From an uncultured Oscillospiraceae bacterium (GTDB taxonomy: Bacteria > Bacillota > Clostridia > Oscillospirales > Oscillospiraceae), in NCBI GenBank assembly GCA_900764755.1, contig CAAFPE010000001.1, positions 1 to 64,000 on the forward strand: a stretch of DNA of 64,000 bases, written 5' to 3'. A model generated the notes under the pieces. The model had not been told where the DNA came from, did no database searches, and was given only the letters and a program-made list of their open reading frames with translations. The stretch's first letter is position 1. Each line of letters starts with the position of its first letter. A program made the position numbers and the translations under genes. Positions 1 through 9,367 of this stretch are shown one piece after another.

Positions 1-2
1 CA

Positions 3-49
3 TGAACCGGGGGCCCCCCCCCCCCGCCCTGAGCGGGGCGGCCGGTTCA
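3..49. other. Hairpin with long C run at window edge
   Basis: The 8-base arms at 3-10 and 42-49 are perfect inverted repeats and enclose a run of 13 C. It may be the terminator of a gene left of the window. The long homopolymer may also be an assembly error. Confidence 0.4.
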
Positions 50-124
50 GCAACATATCCGGTCTGCTGTGGAATTTTGTTCTTGCAAATCGAGAAGGTT
101 TCTTGTATAATGTGACCTGTACCA

Positions 125-211
125 GCCGGTGTGATGGAATTGGTAGACGTAGTGGACTCAAAATCCACCGCTGGCGACAGCGTACCGGTTCGAGTCCGGT
201 CACCGGCACCA
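125..211 (+). tRNA. tRNA-Leu (anticodon CAA)
   Basis: A complete class II tRNA. The acceptor stem pairs GCCGGTG (125-131) with CACCGGC (201-207), followed by ACCA, so CCA is genomically encoded. The anticodon loop is CTCAAAA within a GTGGA/TCCAC stem, giving anticodon CAA, which reads UUG. A variable arm and GGTTCGAGTCC T-loop are present. A Rho-independent terminator follows immediately. Confidence 0.97.
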
Positions 212-248
212 CGTGGTCGCAAAGTTCGCTTTGCGACCACGTCTTTTT
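211..248 (+). terminator. Terminator of tRNA-Leu
   Basis: A 14-bp perfect stem (211-224 / 229-242) with a TTCG tetraloop is followed by a run of five T. It starts at the last base of the tRNA. Confidence 0.9.
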
Positions 249-285
249 ATGCCTGCAGCAAAAAAGTCGTCATCCGCCCGCTCCC

Positions 286-458
286 TTGCTCCTCCGTTCC
301 AACTGCGACCCGCTTTGCTGGGCTCGCAGTTGGTGGGCCGCCCTGCGGGCAGCTTTTTTACAAACATCAGGGCGCACTCATTTTCTTGCTCCTCCTTTCC
401 AAGCCGGACCCACTTCGTTGGGCTCCGGTTTGGTGCCGCTCTATGGGCGGCTATTTTT
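286..458. repeat. Two tandem hairpin repeats with T tails
   Basis: Unit 1 (286-359) and unit 2 (386-458) share the frame TTGCTCCTCC, a long hairpin, a second short hairpin and a T run. Stem 1 is CCAACTGCGACCC/GGGCTCGCAGTTGG in unit 1 and CCAAGCCGGACCC/GGGCTCCGGTTTGG in unit 2, so paired bases change together. No credible protein gene lies between the tRNA terminator and position 708. These may be repeated terminators or a repeat family specific to the genome. Confidence 0.6.
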
Positions 459-708
459 CCTTTTTGGCAGAAACATCGGTTTTGACCGCCCTTTAGAGAA
501 TAAACGGCATCTGCGAAAGGCAGGTGCCGTTTGTTATGGGCTTTGTACTCTGTGGTCCCTCTACACTTCCTTATTTCAATGGCATAGCTCCGGCCAGTCG
601 AAAAAATGGGCATATCCTGTTCATACGCATTGCAAGGGGTGGATGGCATGGTGTAAAATAGAACTGAAGTGGGTGGGAAAAAGGTCCGCCCCGGGAAGGA
701 GGGAGGCT

Positions 709-2073
709 ATGCCGGCTGTGTCCAGAGGGAGACCGCGTCAGGATCAGCGGGCACGGATGCTGGAGGAGCCAGTTCCGCGCCTGGTGCTGACTTTGGCGGT
801 GCCGACGATCATTAGTATGATGGTCACCTCAATTTATAACATGGCGGATACCTATTTTGTGTCCCAGATCAATACCAGCGCCTCAGGCGCAGTAGGGATC
901 GTGTTCTCCATCATGGCCATCATTCAGGCGGTAGGCTTTACTATCGGTATGGGCTCGGGGAGCGTTGCGTCCCGACTGCTGGGACAGGGACTGCCGGACC
1001 GGGCGGCGGTGATCGCCTCCAGTGCAGTGGTCACCGCAGCGGTGTGCGGCGGCCTGCTGACTCTGGCGGGTCTGCTGTCGCTGGAACGGTTTGTCTGGAT
1101 CCTGGGAGCAACCGAGACCATATACCCCTATGCCCTCCAGTATGCCACCTACATCCTGTGGGGCGCGCCGGTGATGTGTCTGGCCTTTACGCTGAACAAC
1201 CTGCTGCGCTGGCAGGGTAAGGCCAACCGCTCGGTGATCGGGCTGGGGATCGGCGGGGTGCTCAATATTCTGATGGACCCCATCTTCATTTTCGGAATGG
1301 ATCTGGGCATCTCCGGGGCGGCTGTTGCTACCCTGCTGAGCCAGTGCGTCAGCGCCTCTATCCTGGCCTCTTTCTTTCTGCGGGGGCAGAGCGAGATCCG
1401 GGTCTCCATCCGGTGCGTCTCCACCTCGCCGAAGGTCTACCTCACTATTTTCAAAAGCGGGATGCCCTCCTTCTTCCGTCAGGGCATGGCCAGCGTGTCC
1501 GCCATGGCGCTGAACTTCAACGCCGGCGTCTATGGGGATGCGGCGGTGGCCGCCATGGCCATTGTGACCAAGGTATTCAACTTCCTGCTGTCGGTGGTCA
1601 TCGGCTTTGGACAGGGGATGCAGCCAGTGGTGGGCTATAACTATGGGGCAAAGGAGCTGGGACGGGTCCGGCAGGCGGTGTCCTTCTCGCTGAAATTCTG
1701 CACCGCCCTTCTGACTGTGGCCGCTGCGGTGGGGGCGGTTTTTGCCCCGCAGATCGTGCAGTTCTTCCGGAATGACCCCGCAGTGGTGGCAGTGGGGACA
1801 CAGGCATTCCGCTTCCAGTGTGTCTCGCTGCCCCTGGCGGCGGTGCTGGTCTTTGCCAATATGCTGTTCCAGTCTCTGGGCAGGTCCTGGCGGGCGTCGC
1901 TGCTGGCCCTGTGCAGGCAGGGAATGTTTTTCATTCCACTGGTGTACCTGCTGCCCATGCACTTTGGGCTGCTGGGGCTGGAGATGACCCAAATGTGTTC
2001 CGACCTGATCGCCTTTCTGGTATCGGCAGCCTTCCTGCTCCACTATTTCCGCCGGGAGTTTGACAAAATTTAA
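709..2073 (+). CDS. MATE family efflux transporter
   Basis: Predicted cation-coupled drug/metabolite exporter of 454 aa in the inner membrane. About twelve hydrophobic helices are seen, and the N-terminal region (VPTIISMMVTSIYNMADTYF, residues ~31-50) is the conserved first MATE helix. Internal two-fold organisation fits MATE, with a second conserved region near residue 245 (FRQGMASVSAMALN). The ATG at 709 was chosen because AAGGAGGG lies just upstream and it gives the normal family length; the open frame extends farther left into the tRNA region. A strong bidirectional terminator follows the stop. The substrate cannot be read from the sequence. Confidence 0.93.
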   Translation: MPAVSRGRPRQDQRARMLEEPVPRLVLTLAVPTIISMMVTSIYNMADTYFVSQINTSASGAVGIVFSIMAIIQAVGFTIGMGSGSVASRLLGQGLPDRAAVIASSAVVTAAVCGGLLTLAGLLSLERFVWILGATETIYPYALQYATYILWGAPVMCLAFTLNNLLRWQGKANRSVIGLGIGGVLNILMDPIFIFGMDLGISGAAVATLLSQCVSASILASFFLRGQSEIRVSIRCVSTSPKVYLTIFKSGMPSFFRQGMASVSAMALNFNAGVYGDAAVAAMAIVTKVFNFLLSVVIGFGQGMQPVVGYNYGAKELGRVRQAVSFSLKFCTALLTVAAAVGAVFAPQIVQFFRNDPAVVAVGTQAFRFQCVSLPLAAVLVFANMLFQSLGRSWRASLLALCRQGMFFIPLVYLLPMHFGLLGLEMTQMCSDLIAFLVSAAFLLHYFRREFDKI

Positions 2074-2111
2074 AAACAGAGGGACGCGCCGGGCGCGTCC
2101 CTCTGTTTTTT
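2073..2111. terminator. Bidirectional terminator between MATE gene and proS
   Basis: A long perfect stem (AAAACAGAGGGACGCGCC with its complement) is flanked by A on the left and T on the right. It therefore works for both converging genes. Confidence 0.9.
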
Positions 2112-2139
2112 GCTTGGCTTTGTGGGCTCTGGGAGCGCC

Positions 2140-3585
2140 TCAGTAGGCCACGCCCCAGAGGATGGAGTGCTTGGCGGGCTTGCCGCAGCAGACGCACACA
2201 TCGCTCACGTGCTCCTGCTGGAGGGGCATACACCGGGAGGAGACCCCGGCCTGCTCCTTCATTTTCAACTCACACTCCAGGTCGCCGCACCACATGGTCT
2301 TGGCGAAGCCGCCCTCAGTCTCCATGAACTCCTTGACCTCGTCCAGGGTCATGCACACCTTAGTGTGGTCCTCCAGGTTTTTCTTGGCGCGCTGGTACAG
2401 GCCGTCGTGAACGGCGTCCAGCAGCTGAGGCACTGCGGTCTCCAGTTCGTCCAGGGAGACAAAGACCTTCTCACCAGAGTCCCGGCGGCAGATGCAGCAC
2501 TGGTTCTTCTCCATATCCTTGGGGCCGATCTCCACCCGGAGGGGCACGCCCTTCATCTCATACTGGGCGGCCTTCCAGCCCATGGACTGGTCGGAATCAT
2601 CTATGGCGGCCCGGATGCCGGCGGCCTTCAGGCGGGCCAGCAGGCTGTTGGCGGCGTCCAGAACACCGGGCTTGTGCTGGGCCACGGGGATGACCATGGC
2701 CTGGATGGGGGCGATGCGGGGGGGCAGCACCAGGCCGCTGTTGTCGCCATGGGTCATGATGATGCCGCCGATCATGCGGGTGGATACGCCCCAGCTGGTC
2801 TGGTGGGGGTGGTGGAGCTGGTTATCCTTGCCGGTGAAGGTGATGTCGAAGGCCCGGGCGAAGCCGTCGCCGAAGTAGTGGCTGGTACCCGCCTGGAGGG
2901 CCTTCCGGTCGTGCATCATGCACTCCACAGTGTAGGTCTCCTCCGCGCCGTTAAACTTCTCCTTGTCCGTCTTGCGGCCACGGACCACGGGCATGGCCAG
3001 CACGTTCTCCATAAAGTCTGCGTAGATGTTCAGCATCCGCATGGTCTCCTCACGGGCCTCCTCCTCGGTGGCGTGCATGGTGTGGCCCTCCTGCCACAGG
3101 AATTCCCGGTGACGCAGGAAGGGGCGGCTGGTCTTTTCCCAGCGCAGGACGGAGCACCACTGGTTGTACAGCTTGGGCAGGTCCCGGTGGGAGTGGATGA
3201 TGTTCTTGTAGTGCTCGCAGAACAGGGTCTCAGAGGTGGGACGGATGCAGTAGCGCTCCTCCAGCTTCTCGCTGCCGCCGTAGGTGACCCAGGCGCACTC
3301 GGGGGCGAAGCCCTCCACGTGGTCCTTCTCCTTCTGGAGCAGGGACTCAGGGATGAGCATGGGCAGGTACACGTTCTCGTGCTCCGTCTCTTTGAATTTC
3401 TGATCCAGTTCGTGCTGGATGTTTTCCCAGATGGCGTAGCCATAGGGGCGGTAGATGAACATTCCCTTGATGGAGGAGTAGTCGATCAGCTCCGCCTTCC
3501 GGCACACGTCGGTGTACCACTGGGCAAAGTCCACCTCCATATCGGTGATCTGCTCCACCTGCTTCTTGTTGAAATCCTTGGCCAT
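2140..3585 (-). CDS. proS: Prolyl-tRNA synthetase, short (type 3) form
   Basis: Charges tRNA-Pro with proline in the cytoplasm (class II synthetase). At 481 aa it is the short archaeal/eukaryotic-like form without the editing insertion of the long bacterial enzyme. Motif 2 is visible as [14 protein letters not shown], and motif 3 region as [17 protein letters not shown]. The C-terminal anticodon and zinc-like domain has paired cysteines ([10 protein letters not shown], then CVCCGKPAK) and ends in a tyrosine, as in this subtype. It is a single gene with a consensus promoter at 3642-3670 and its own terminator. Editing of mischarged tRNA would need a separate protein, not seen here. Confidence 0.97.
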   Translation of the reverse strand: MAKDFNKKQVEQITDMEVDFAQWYTDVCRKAELIDYSSIKGMFIYRPYGYAIWENIQHELDQKFKETEHENVYLPMLIPESLLQKEKDHVEGFAPECAWVTYGGSEKLEERYCIRPTSETLFCEHYKNIIHSHRDLPKLYNQWCSVLRWEKTSRPFLRHREFLWQEGHTMHATEEEAREETMRMLNIYADFMENVLAMPVVRGRKTDKEKFNGAEETYTVECMMHDRKALQAGTSHYFGDGFARAFDITFTGKDNQLHHPHQTSWGVSTRMIGGIIMTHGDNSGLVLPPRIAPIQAMVIPVAQHKPGVLDAANSLLARLKAAGIRAAIDDSDQSMGWKAAQYEMKGVPLRVEIGPKDMEKNQCCICRRDSGEKVFVSLDELETAVPQLLDAVHDGLYQRAKKNLEDHTKVCMTLDEVKEFMETEGGFAKTMWCGDLECELKMKEQAGVSSRCMPLQQEHVSDVCVCCGKPAKHSILWGVAY

Positions 3586-3641
3586 ATCGTTTCAGTCCTT
3601 TATGTTCAAAAATGAATGAGATTAGAAAACTCGTAAGCTTT

Positions 3642-3670
3642 ATTGTATAAATTTTGGTCGTGAAAGTCAA
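3642..3670 (-). promoter_or_regulatory. Sigma-A promoter of proS
   Basis: Read on the minus strand: TTGACT (3665-3670), 17-bp spacer, TACAAT (3642-3647). No T-box-like leader is visible in the short 5' UTR. Confidence 0.85.
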
Positions 3671-3692
3671 GAGCAAGTGGCACAGCCGGGAC

Positions 3693-3724
3693 AAAAACGC
3701 CCCCGGGACCAAATCCCGGGGGCG
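3693..3724 (-). terminator. Terminator of the glf-GT2 operon
   Basis: Minus-strand 11-bp GC stem (3698-3708 / 3714-3724) followed by five T. It lies downstream of the glycosyltransferase stop. Confidence 0.88.
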
Positions 3725-3745
3725 GAGGGGTGCGGGAGGCCCCCC

Positions 3746-4774
3746 TTAGTTGAATTTGTAGATCTTCCGGGCCAGGCGATACAGCTGAACAGACAGCTTT
3801 CTGCCCTGATAGCCGGGGAAGTTGGTGAAGGCGGAGACCGCCCGGTACTTCATCTTGTGGTAGAGGCCGGAGTCCACAGTGCGCAGGTATTCCCAAAGCT
3901 GAGTCTTTTTTCCCAGGGCCTCAGGGCGGCCGTCGATGACCAGGAAGATGGAGGAAATAGCCATCATCATGGCAAGGTAGTTGAACATATACCGGGCCAG
4001 CTTTTTGTGGTCGGCTCCCACCGTTCGCAGGTCGTGGGAGTTGATCATCTGGTAGGTGACCCGCAGCTGCTGGTCCACGCGGGTGACCATGACCTTCTCG
4101 TTCACCGACTGGTCGGAGCGGCCAATGAAGTAGCGGTACAGGTCTACATCCAGGTAGTAGATATTTTTTACCGAGGGCAGAGGCTGGTAGACGAAGATGT
4201 TGTCCACATAGAAGGTGTGCTTGGGCAGCTCCAGCCCGCAGTCCCGCAGCAGCTGGGTGCGGTAGATGACGCTGTGCATCAGCAGGTACTGGGAGGGGCG
4301 GAAGCGGCCGATCTGCTCCCAGCCGAACACCTTGTTCCGGGGGAACACGTTGCGGTAGTGCATGACCCGCTCGCTCTCGCTCTCAACGTGCTCATAGACA
4401 TAGTTGCACACCATCATGTCCACCAGCTTGTTGTCCCGCACGAACTGGCGCAGCTTATCCAGCGCCTTGTGCAGGGAGGGCACGTCTACCCAGTCGTCGG
4501 AGTCCACGACCTTGTAGTAGATTCCCCTGGCGTTCCGGATGCCCTGGTTGACCCCCTCGCCGTGGCCGCCGTTGGGCTGGTGGATGGCCCGGACGATGTC
4601 GGGATACTGCTCCTGATACCGGTCGCAGATGGCCGGGGTGTCGTCCTTGGTGGAGCCGTCGTCCACCAGGATGATCTCAATGTCACTGCCGCCCTGAAGC
4701 AGGGTGTCCACACAGTGCTCCATGTAAGCCGCGGAGTTGTAGCAGGGGACGGCAAAGGTAATGAGTTTGTCCAT
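3746..4774 (-). CDS. GT2 family glycosyltransferase
   Basis: Predicted nucleotide-sugar-dependent glycosyltransferase of 342 aa. The GT-A fold is shown by FAVPCYNSAAYMEHCVDTLL at the N-terminus, IILVDDGSTKDDT (~residue 35) and the metal-binding DSDDWVD near residue 92. No transmembrane segment is obvious, so it is probably cytoplasmic and peripheral. It lies downstream of UDP-galactopyranose mutase on the same strand with a short gap, which suggests that it transfers galactofuranose or builds a Galf-containing surface glycan. That substrate is inferred from context only. Confidence 0.88.
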   Translation of the reverse strand: MDKLITFAVPCYNSAAYMEHCVDTLLQGGSDIEIILVDDGSTKDDTPAICDRYQEQYPDIVRAIHQPNGGHGEGVNQGIRNARGIYYKVVDSDDWVDVPSLHKALDKLRQFVRDNKLVDMMVCNYVYEHVESESERVMHYRNVFPRNKVFGWEQIGRFRPSQYLLMHSVIYRTQLLRDCGLELPKHTFYVDNIFVYQPLPSVKNIYYLDVDLYRYFIGRSDQSVNEKVMVTRVDQQLRVTYQMINSHDLRTVGADHKKLARYMFNYLAMMMAISSIFLVIDGRPEALGKKTQLWEYLRTVDSGLYHKMKYRAVSAFTNFPGYQGRKLSVQLYRLARKIYKFN

Positions 4775-4810
4775 GTTATTCTCTCCTACGATAGTTTCAC
4801 AGGGCGCGGC

Positions 4811-5977
4811 TCAGATCAGCTGCTCGGCCAGCTCCAGCGCCCGGGCCGCGATGGCGTCCATATTGTAATACTTGTACTCGGCCAGGCGGCCCAGCAGATA
4901 CAGGTTGGGAAAGCGCTCCGCCTCTGCCCGGTACTGGGCGTACCGGCGGTCGTTCTCCGGATTGATGATGGCATAATAGGGGGTCTCACCAGGGGCTCCG
5001 GTGAAGGCACGGGAATACTCCTTGACGATGGTGGTGACGCCGGACCTTACCTGGCCGGTGAGGTGCTTGAACTCCGTAATGCGGGTGTAGTCCTCGTCCA
5101 CGGTGTAGTTGACCGTACCGCAGCCCTGGAAGTCGTCCTGCTCCAGGGTCTCGAACCGGAAGTCCAGCGTCCGGTAAGGCAGGGGACCGAAACGGAAACC
5201 GAACAGCTCGTCCGCCTGGCCGGTGTAGATCACCGGGCCGGAGAATGCCGTGCCGTCCAGGCGGGTCTGTCCTCCGGACAGGTCCAGCCGCTTCAGGGCG
5301 TCCGTTCCCGGCTCCACCGTGATGCTGGGATGGTCCAGCATCCGCTGGAACAGGGCGGTATAGCCCTCCAGGGGCATCCCCTGATAGGTGTCCTGGAAAT
5401 AGCGGTCGTCACGGGAGAGAAAGACCGGTACCCGGGCGGTGGTATTGGGGTCGATCTCCTCAGGAGTCTGGCACCACTGCTTCATCGTGTAGTGGACAAA
5501 GACGTGCTCATACACATAATCCGCCAGGGCGGCGATCTCCGGGTCACGGGCCTGCCGCAGCTCCAGAATGGTCACCTTTTTTTCTGCCCCATAGGCGGCA
5601 ATGAGTTTTTCCCCCAGCCGTGCGCCCTCCGCCGGGCCGAAGGCGGTCTCCAGCGAGGTGAGGTTGAAGGGGACGGGGTAGGTCTGGCGCCCGCCCTGTC
5701 CATCCGGGATATTGGCCAGGACCCGGTGCTGATAGTCCCGCCAGACCGTGAACCGGGAGAGCCAGTCAAAGACCCGCTTGTTGTTGGTGTGGAAGATGTG
5801 GGGGCCGTACTGGTGGATCAGCACCCCGGCCCCATCCAGGCGGTCGTAGGCGTTGCCGCCGATGTGGTCCCGGCGTTCCAGGACCAGCACCCGCTTTCCG
5901 CTCTCGGCCAGCTGCCGGGCGCAGACCGAACCGGCATAGCCGGCGCCCACGACCAGCGCGTCAAATGTATGCTCCAA
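4811..5977 (-). CDS. glf: UDP-galactopyranose mutase
   Basis: Flavoenzyme that converts UDP-galactopyranose to UDP-galactofuranose for surface polysaccharides; 388 aa, usual for the family. The FAD-binding motif VVGAGYAGSVCARQLAESG is at the N-terminus, followed by DHIGGNAYD and HIFHTNN. The C-terminal half carries the arginine-rich substrate site (RVPVFLSRDDRYFQ). The open frame runs on upstream, but homology starts at the FAD motif, so the start is placed at TTG (5977-5975) preceded by a weak AGGCGGG. It probably forms an operon with the downstream glycosyltransferase. Confidence 0.94.
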   Translation of the reverse strand: MEHTFDALVVGAGYAGSVCARQLAESGKRVLVLERRDHIGGNAYDRLDGAGVLIHQYGPHIFHTNNKRVFDWLSRFTVWRDYQHRVLANIPDGQGGRQTYPVPFNLTSLETAFGPAEGARLGEKLIAAYGAEKKVTILELRQARDPEIAALADYVYEHVFVHYTMKQWCQTPEEIDPNTTARVPVFLSRDDRYFQDTYQGMPLEGYTALFQRMLDHPSITVEPGTDALKRLDLSGGQTRLDGTAFSGPVIYTGQADELFGFRFGPLPYRTLDFRFETLEQDDFQGCGTVNYTVDEDYTRITEFKHLTGQVRSGVTTIVKEYSRAFTGAPGETPYYAIINPENDRRYAQYRAEAERFPNLYLLGRLAEYKYYNMDAIAARALELAEQLI

Positions 5978-6203
5978 AATGATCCCGCCTTTTTCCAGTG
6001 GTTGGACGGTCAGATCCGTCCGGCTTTCTGCCAGTATAGCATATTTCCTGTGGAAAGGGAATGAAAAAACTTTAAAGGAATTCTTAAAACTGCGCAAAAA
6101 TACCCGGGTGAGTGGAGGGTATTCCGCTGCTTTGAGGGCTGGAGCATAAAATTCCGGGCCGGCAGAGCGCCGGCCCGGAGGGAAAATCAAAGAAGGCTGA
6201 GGA

Positions 6204-7961
6204 TCATGCCGCAGGGGCAATCTCAGTTTCTGGAGCGGGCTCCTCCTCCTGAGAGGTGGGGAGCGCAGCCTGGGACTGAGCCTTGCCATCCACCGTCAGG
6301 GTGTAGCCGTCCAGAATAGAGGCGGGTGTATCGGACGCGGCGTGGGTGATGGTAACCTGGTCGCCGGGGTTCAGGATCACCGCCAGGGGGTTCTGGGCGG
6401 CGGAGAGGGCGTAAAAGACGCTCTCCTGTTCCAGACGGATGAAGTAATAGGTGTTGCCCTCCAGCACAGCGGAGCGGATCTCGGCCACAGAGCCGGAGGC
6501 CGTGGTCTGGGGCAGCTCCTCGGGCTGGGTGACGCCCTTGTCAGACAGCATGCGGATATATTCCTGCTCGCACTGTGTGACAGAACTGCCGGTGGCCACG
6601 ATGTCGTACCGGGCTACGTTGACCATGGCGTAACTTTTGACCAGATTGGCGGCGTCCTTGAGGGGGATGAAATAGGTGGGCTCGCTGGCAATGTTCAGCA
6701 GGATGGGGAAGGTGGCGGTATACCCCAGGTCCTGGACCACGCCCTCCGCGGAGGCCTGGGCGGCCCGCTCGGTGGCGCCGGGGGCGTTGTAGAATTTTGT
6801 CTCCTTGGTGCGCTGGTTGGACAGCAGGAAGCCCAGGTTGGACTGGTCGGCGTTGGCAGAGGTGACACCGGTATACATATACACGTCGTCATTCAGGGCG
6901 ATATAGTTATAGCCCTGGGTGGTGACGGTCACGTCCCGCTGGCCCAGTACAGAGTTGATGAAGCCATTGATGAGGGTGCCGTGGTAGTCGTACTGCTCCA
7001 TGATCAACTCCGGGGTGTACACATTATCCACCCAGGCGGGGACCTCCTCATAATACTGGCTCTCGCCGGTGACGGCGTTGCACAGCACGGCGCCCTTGAT
7101 GTCAGTGCCGCCGAACAGGCCGATGGTCTTGATGATCCGGGGGGCGATCCACCAGGGCTGGCCCTCCTCATCGATCTCAAACTGGGGGGTGGAGAGCATG
7201 AAGGTGGGGTACTGGAAGCGCAGATGGCGCATGATATTGCGGTTGAGAGGCTCAGAGAAGGAGTACTTCATCCCCTCTGAAAGGCGGACCACCTTGGCCT
7301 CCTGGGTCACCATGTCCACGATCACATAGGCAGGCAGGCCGCTGCCCCGGTTGGTGAACCACTTGACCAGATCGGCATAGGCGATGGGGGCGACCCGGAC
7401 CGGGCGGCCCTGATAGTTGATCTGGGTGGAGTCATAGGAGTACTCGAACTGGCTGACCATGTCGCTGAGGGTGCCCATCTGGCGGTCGCCCAGGTACTCA
7501 GCGCTGTTCCGGTCCAGAGTGGGGATCTCGTTGAAGGAGATCTGGCCGATGTCCTGGGCGAACTCCCCGTCCTCCACCGCCAGCAGATCCCGGTAGGCCC
7601 CGGCCCGGAGGATGGGCATGGACAGCACCTGCCCCACCAGGGCGGCGGCCAGGAGGACCACCAGGAGCACGCCCACCGGCAGGCACTGCTGCTTGATGAA
7701 ACGGAAATACTCCCGGAGCTGCTCCTTGGGTGAGACAGCCTCCTTCTGCCCCCTGAAGCCGGAGGTGATCAGGGCCGAGACCACATAGACCACGCAGAGC
7801 AGGATCATGAAGCTGTAAAAATCGTTGGACTGGAGATTGAGGGCAGGGAGGGTGAGATAAAAATAGGCCCCGCCTACCGCCAGGGTGACCAGCAGGTTGG
7901 TCAGGATCTTCCCCACCTTGCTGGCCGGCGCGTGCAGCTTTTTCTTGGAATTTCGACTCAA
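6204..7961 (-). CDS. Large membrane-anchored protein of unknown function
   Basis: I do not recognise this 585-aa protein. It has a basic N-terminus (SRNSKKKLH), then three hydrophobic segments at about residues 18-40, 48-67 and 93-115. About 450 residues without further membrane spans follow and are probably extracytoplasmic. The C-terminus is rich in Pro and Glu (EEEPAPETEIAPAA). Polar tracts with many Tyr, Asn and Thr fit a secreted domain. It stands alone on the minus strand, divergent from the CBS gene. A cell-surface, cell-wall or signalling role is possible, but nothing in the sequence fixes it. Confidence 0.75.
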   Translation of the reverse strand: MSRNSKKKLHAPASKVGKILTNLLVTLAVGGAYFYLTLPALNLQSNDFYSFMILLCVVYVVSALITSGFRGQKEAVSPKEQLREYFRFIKQQCLPVGVLLVVLLAAALVGQVLSMPILRAGAYRDLLAVEDGEFAQDIGQISFNEIPTLDRNSAEYLGDRQMGTLSDMVSQFEYSYDSTQINYQGRPVRVAPIAYADLVKWFTNRGSGLPAYVIVDMVTQEAKVVRLSEGMKYSFSEPLNRNIMRHLRFQYPTFMLSTPQFEIDEEGQPWWIAPRIIKTIGLFGGTDIKGAVLCNAVTGESQYYEEVPAWVDNVYTPELIMEQYDYHGTLINGFINSVLGQRDVTVTTQGYNYIALNDDVYMYTGVTSANADQSNLGFLLSNQRTKETKFYNAPGATERAAQASAEGVVQDLGYTATFPILLNIASEPTYFIPLKDAANLVKSYAMVNVARYDIVATGSSVTQCEQEYIRMLSDKGVTQPEELPQTTASGSVAEIRSAVLEGNTYYFIRLEQESVFYALSAAQNPLAVILNPGDQVTITHAASDTPASILDGYTLTVDGKAQSQAALPTSQEEEPAPETEIAPAA

Positions 7962-8168
7962 AATAACATTCTCCTTTGTCCGGCGGAGGCCGCCGACCGT
8001 AATAGAAACGATGTCAGTATACCTGTTTTTCGTTCAAAAAGCAACCAAAAAGAGAAAACGGAAGATTAAAAATTGGTTAAGGTGCCCGTCGGCCCCCAAA
8101 AAAGGGATAAAAAGGAAGGGGAGAGGGCATACTGGGGGACAGATCCAGCGACAGAAAGGACGATCTGT

Positions 8169-8603
8169 ATGGAAGTGAAGGAATTGATGAATCCCAGCGT
8201 GGTCACCATCGAACCCACCGCCTCTGCGGCCCTGGCCGCCCGGCTCATCAGCCGGCATAACGTGGGAGCCCTGCCGGTATGCGGGGCGGACCGGCGGCTT
8301 CGGGGGATGGTTACGGACCGGGACATTGTGCTGAGGTGCGTGGCGGCGGAGGAGGACCCGGCCCAGACGCTGGTGCGGGACATTATGACCCGGGGCTGTA
8401 CTGCTGTCTCTCCACGGGATGACTGCCGGGAGGCGACCCGCCTGATGTCGGTTTATCAGGTCCGCCGCCTGCCAGTGGTGGAGGAAGGACGGCTGGTGGG
8501 GATCGTTTCTCTTGCGGATCTGGCCCGGAGCCAGCGCTATGACATGGAGGCGGCTCAGGCGTTGGGAGAGATCTCGGAAAATATCGTCCGCCGCCGCTTC
8601 TGA
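8169..8603 (+). CDS. CBS-pair domain protein
   Basis: A stand-alone 144-aa tandem CBS protein, the size of a single Bateman module. CBS1 spans about residues 7-60 (SVVTIEPTASAALAARLISR, then LPVCGADRRLRGMVTDRDIV) and CBS2 about 72-125 (LPVVEEGRLVGIVSLADLA). Such modules bind adenine nucleotides and act as energy or ligand sensors; no catalytic domain is attached. The ATG at 8169 was chosen for AAAGGA eight bases upstream and alignment with the CBS fold; an upstream in-frame ATG at 8073 would add an unrelated basic stretch. The target is unknown. Confidence 0.9.
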   Translation: MEVKELMNPSVVTIEPTASAALAARLISRHNVGALPVCGADRRLRGMVTDRDIVLRCVAAEEDPAQTLVRDIMTRGCTAVSPRDDCREATRLMSVYQVRRLPVVEEGRLVGIVSLADLARSQRYDMEAAQALGEISENIVRRRF

Positions 8604-8610
8604 GGGCCGG

Positions 8611-9324
8611 TCAGCGCCCCGGCTTGAGACGGATGAGCTGGCGGAGCAGCTCATCACGGCCCTGGCTCAGCTTGTGAAGCAGCTTCAACACGCCGGCGGC
8701 GAGGTATACCAGGGCCAGCCGCTCCGGTACGGGGAAGCCCAGGGCGGAGAACAGGGGGACGCTGGCCCAGGTGGTGAGAGCCAAAGCCAGCAGACTGGCT
8801 CCCCCCAGAAAGAGCAGCAGCCGCAGAGTGGGGACAGACTGAAAATAGTCCTCCCATTGGTCTCCGTCCATCCTGTGGAGCCTGGCCTTCAGCCAGAAGG
8901 CCGCCAGCACTGTCAGCACGAACAGAAGTCCAGACAGGGCGGTGAGCACAGCGCCCAGAAGAAGAAAGGCGGCCAGGCGGCCTGGGGAGAGTGGGCCAGT
9001 CCCCAGGATACGGTTCAGAAAGGGGCGGCCCAGAAGCAGGGCGGGGAGGCCGGAGAGAAGGCCGCCCGCCAGAAAGAGGGGCTCCCGGTCCCCGGCATAG
9101 CGGCAGAAGCAATGGATGGACCATCCCAGAAGTGGCAGGGCCAGAAAGATGGTCCAGGCGGGATCACCCTGGAGATAGCAGAGTGCGGCCAGCAGCAGGC
9201 AGCCCATCTGAAGGCCGGTATGGGCACGGCCCCGGGCCTTATCCTCTAATTCAAGATCCCGCTCGTCCCGGATCAGGTGCAGGACCTGGGCCTGCTCAAA
9301 ATCCTGTTGTTTGGTGCGTGTCAT
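8611..9324 (-). CDS. Multi-pass membrane protein with soluble N-terminus
   Basis: 237 aa. An acidic/basic N-terminal helix (TKQQDFEQAQVLHLIRDERD) precedes about six hydrophobic segments. The N-terminal pattern resembles the small DUF6442-type membrane proteins that sit beside YozG-type regulators in clostridia, but I am not sure of the family. The ATG at 9324 has AAGGAGG seven bases upstream. It is the last gene of a three-gene operon with the HTH regulator and another small membrane protein. The role is unknown. Confidence 0.75.
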   Translation of the reverse strand: MTRTKQQDFEQAQVLHLIRDERDLELEDKARGRAHTGLQMGCLLLAALCYLQGDPAWTIFLALPLLGWSIHCFCRYAGDREPLFLAGGLLSGLPALLLGRPFLNRILGTGPLSPGRLAAFLLLGAVLTALSGLLFVLTVLAAFWLKARLHRMDGDQWEDYFQSVPTLRLLLFLGGASLLALALTTWASVPLFSALGFPVPERLALVYLAAGVLKLLHKLSQGRDELLRQLIRLKPGR

Positions 9325-9367
9325 GGTAAGACCTCCTTGGGGTTTGTGATGTTTGGAAAGCGGTATG

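Noticed and set aside
131..649. Overlapping ORFs after tRNA-Leu on both strands
   Set aside because: They run through the tRNA and the hairpin repeats and have no translation signals.
2110..3615. 501-codon plus-strand ORF opposite proS
   Set aside because: Pure antisense shadow of a high-GC gene; low-complexity Leu/Val/His composition.
3677..6064. 795-codon plus-strand ORF opposite GT2 and glf
   Set aside because: Antisense shadow; spans two unrelated minus-strand genes and their gap.
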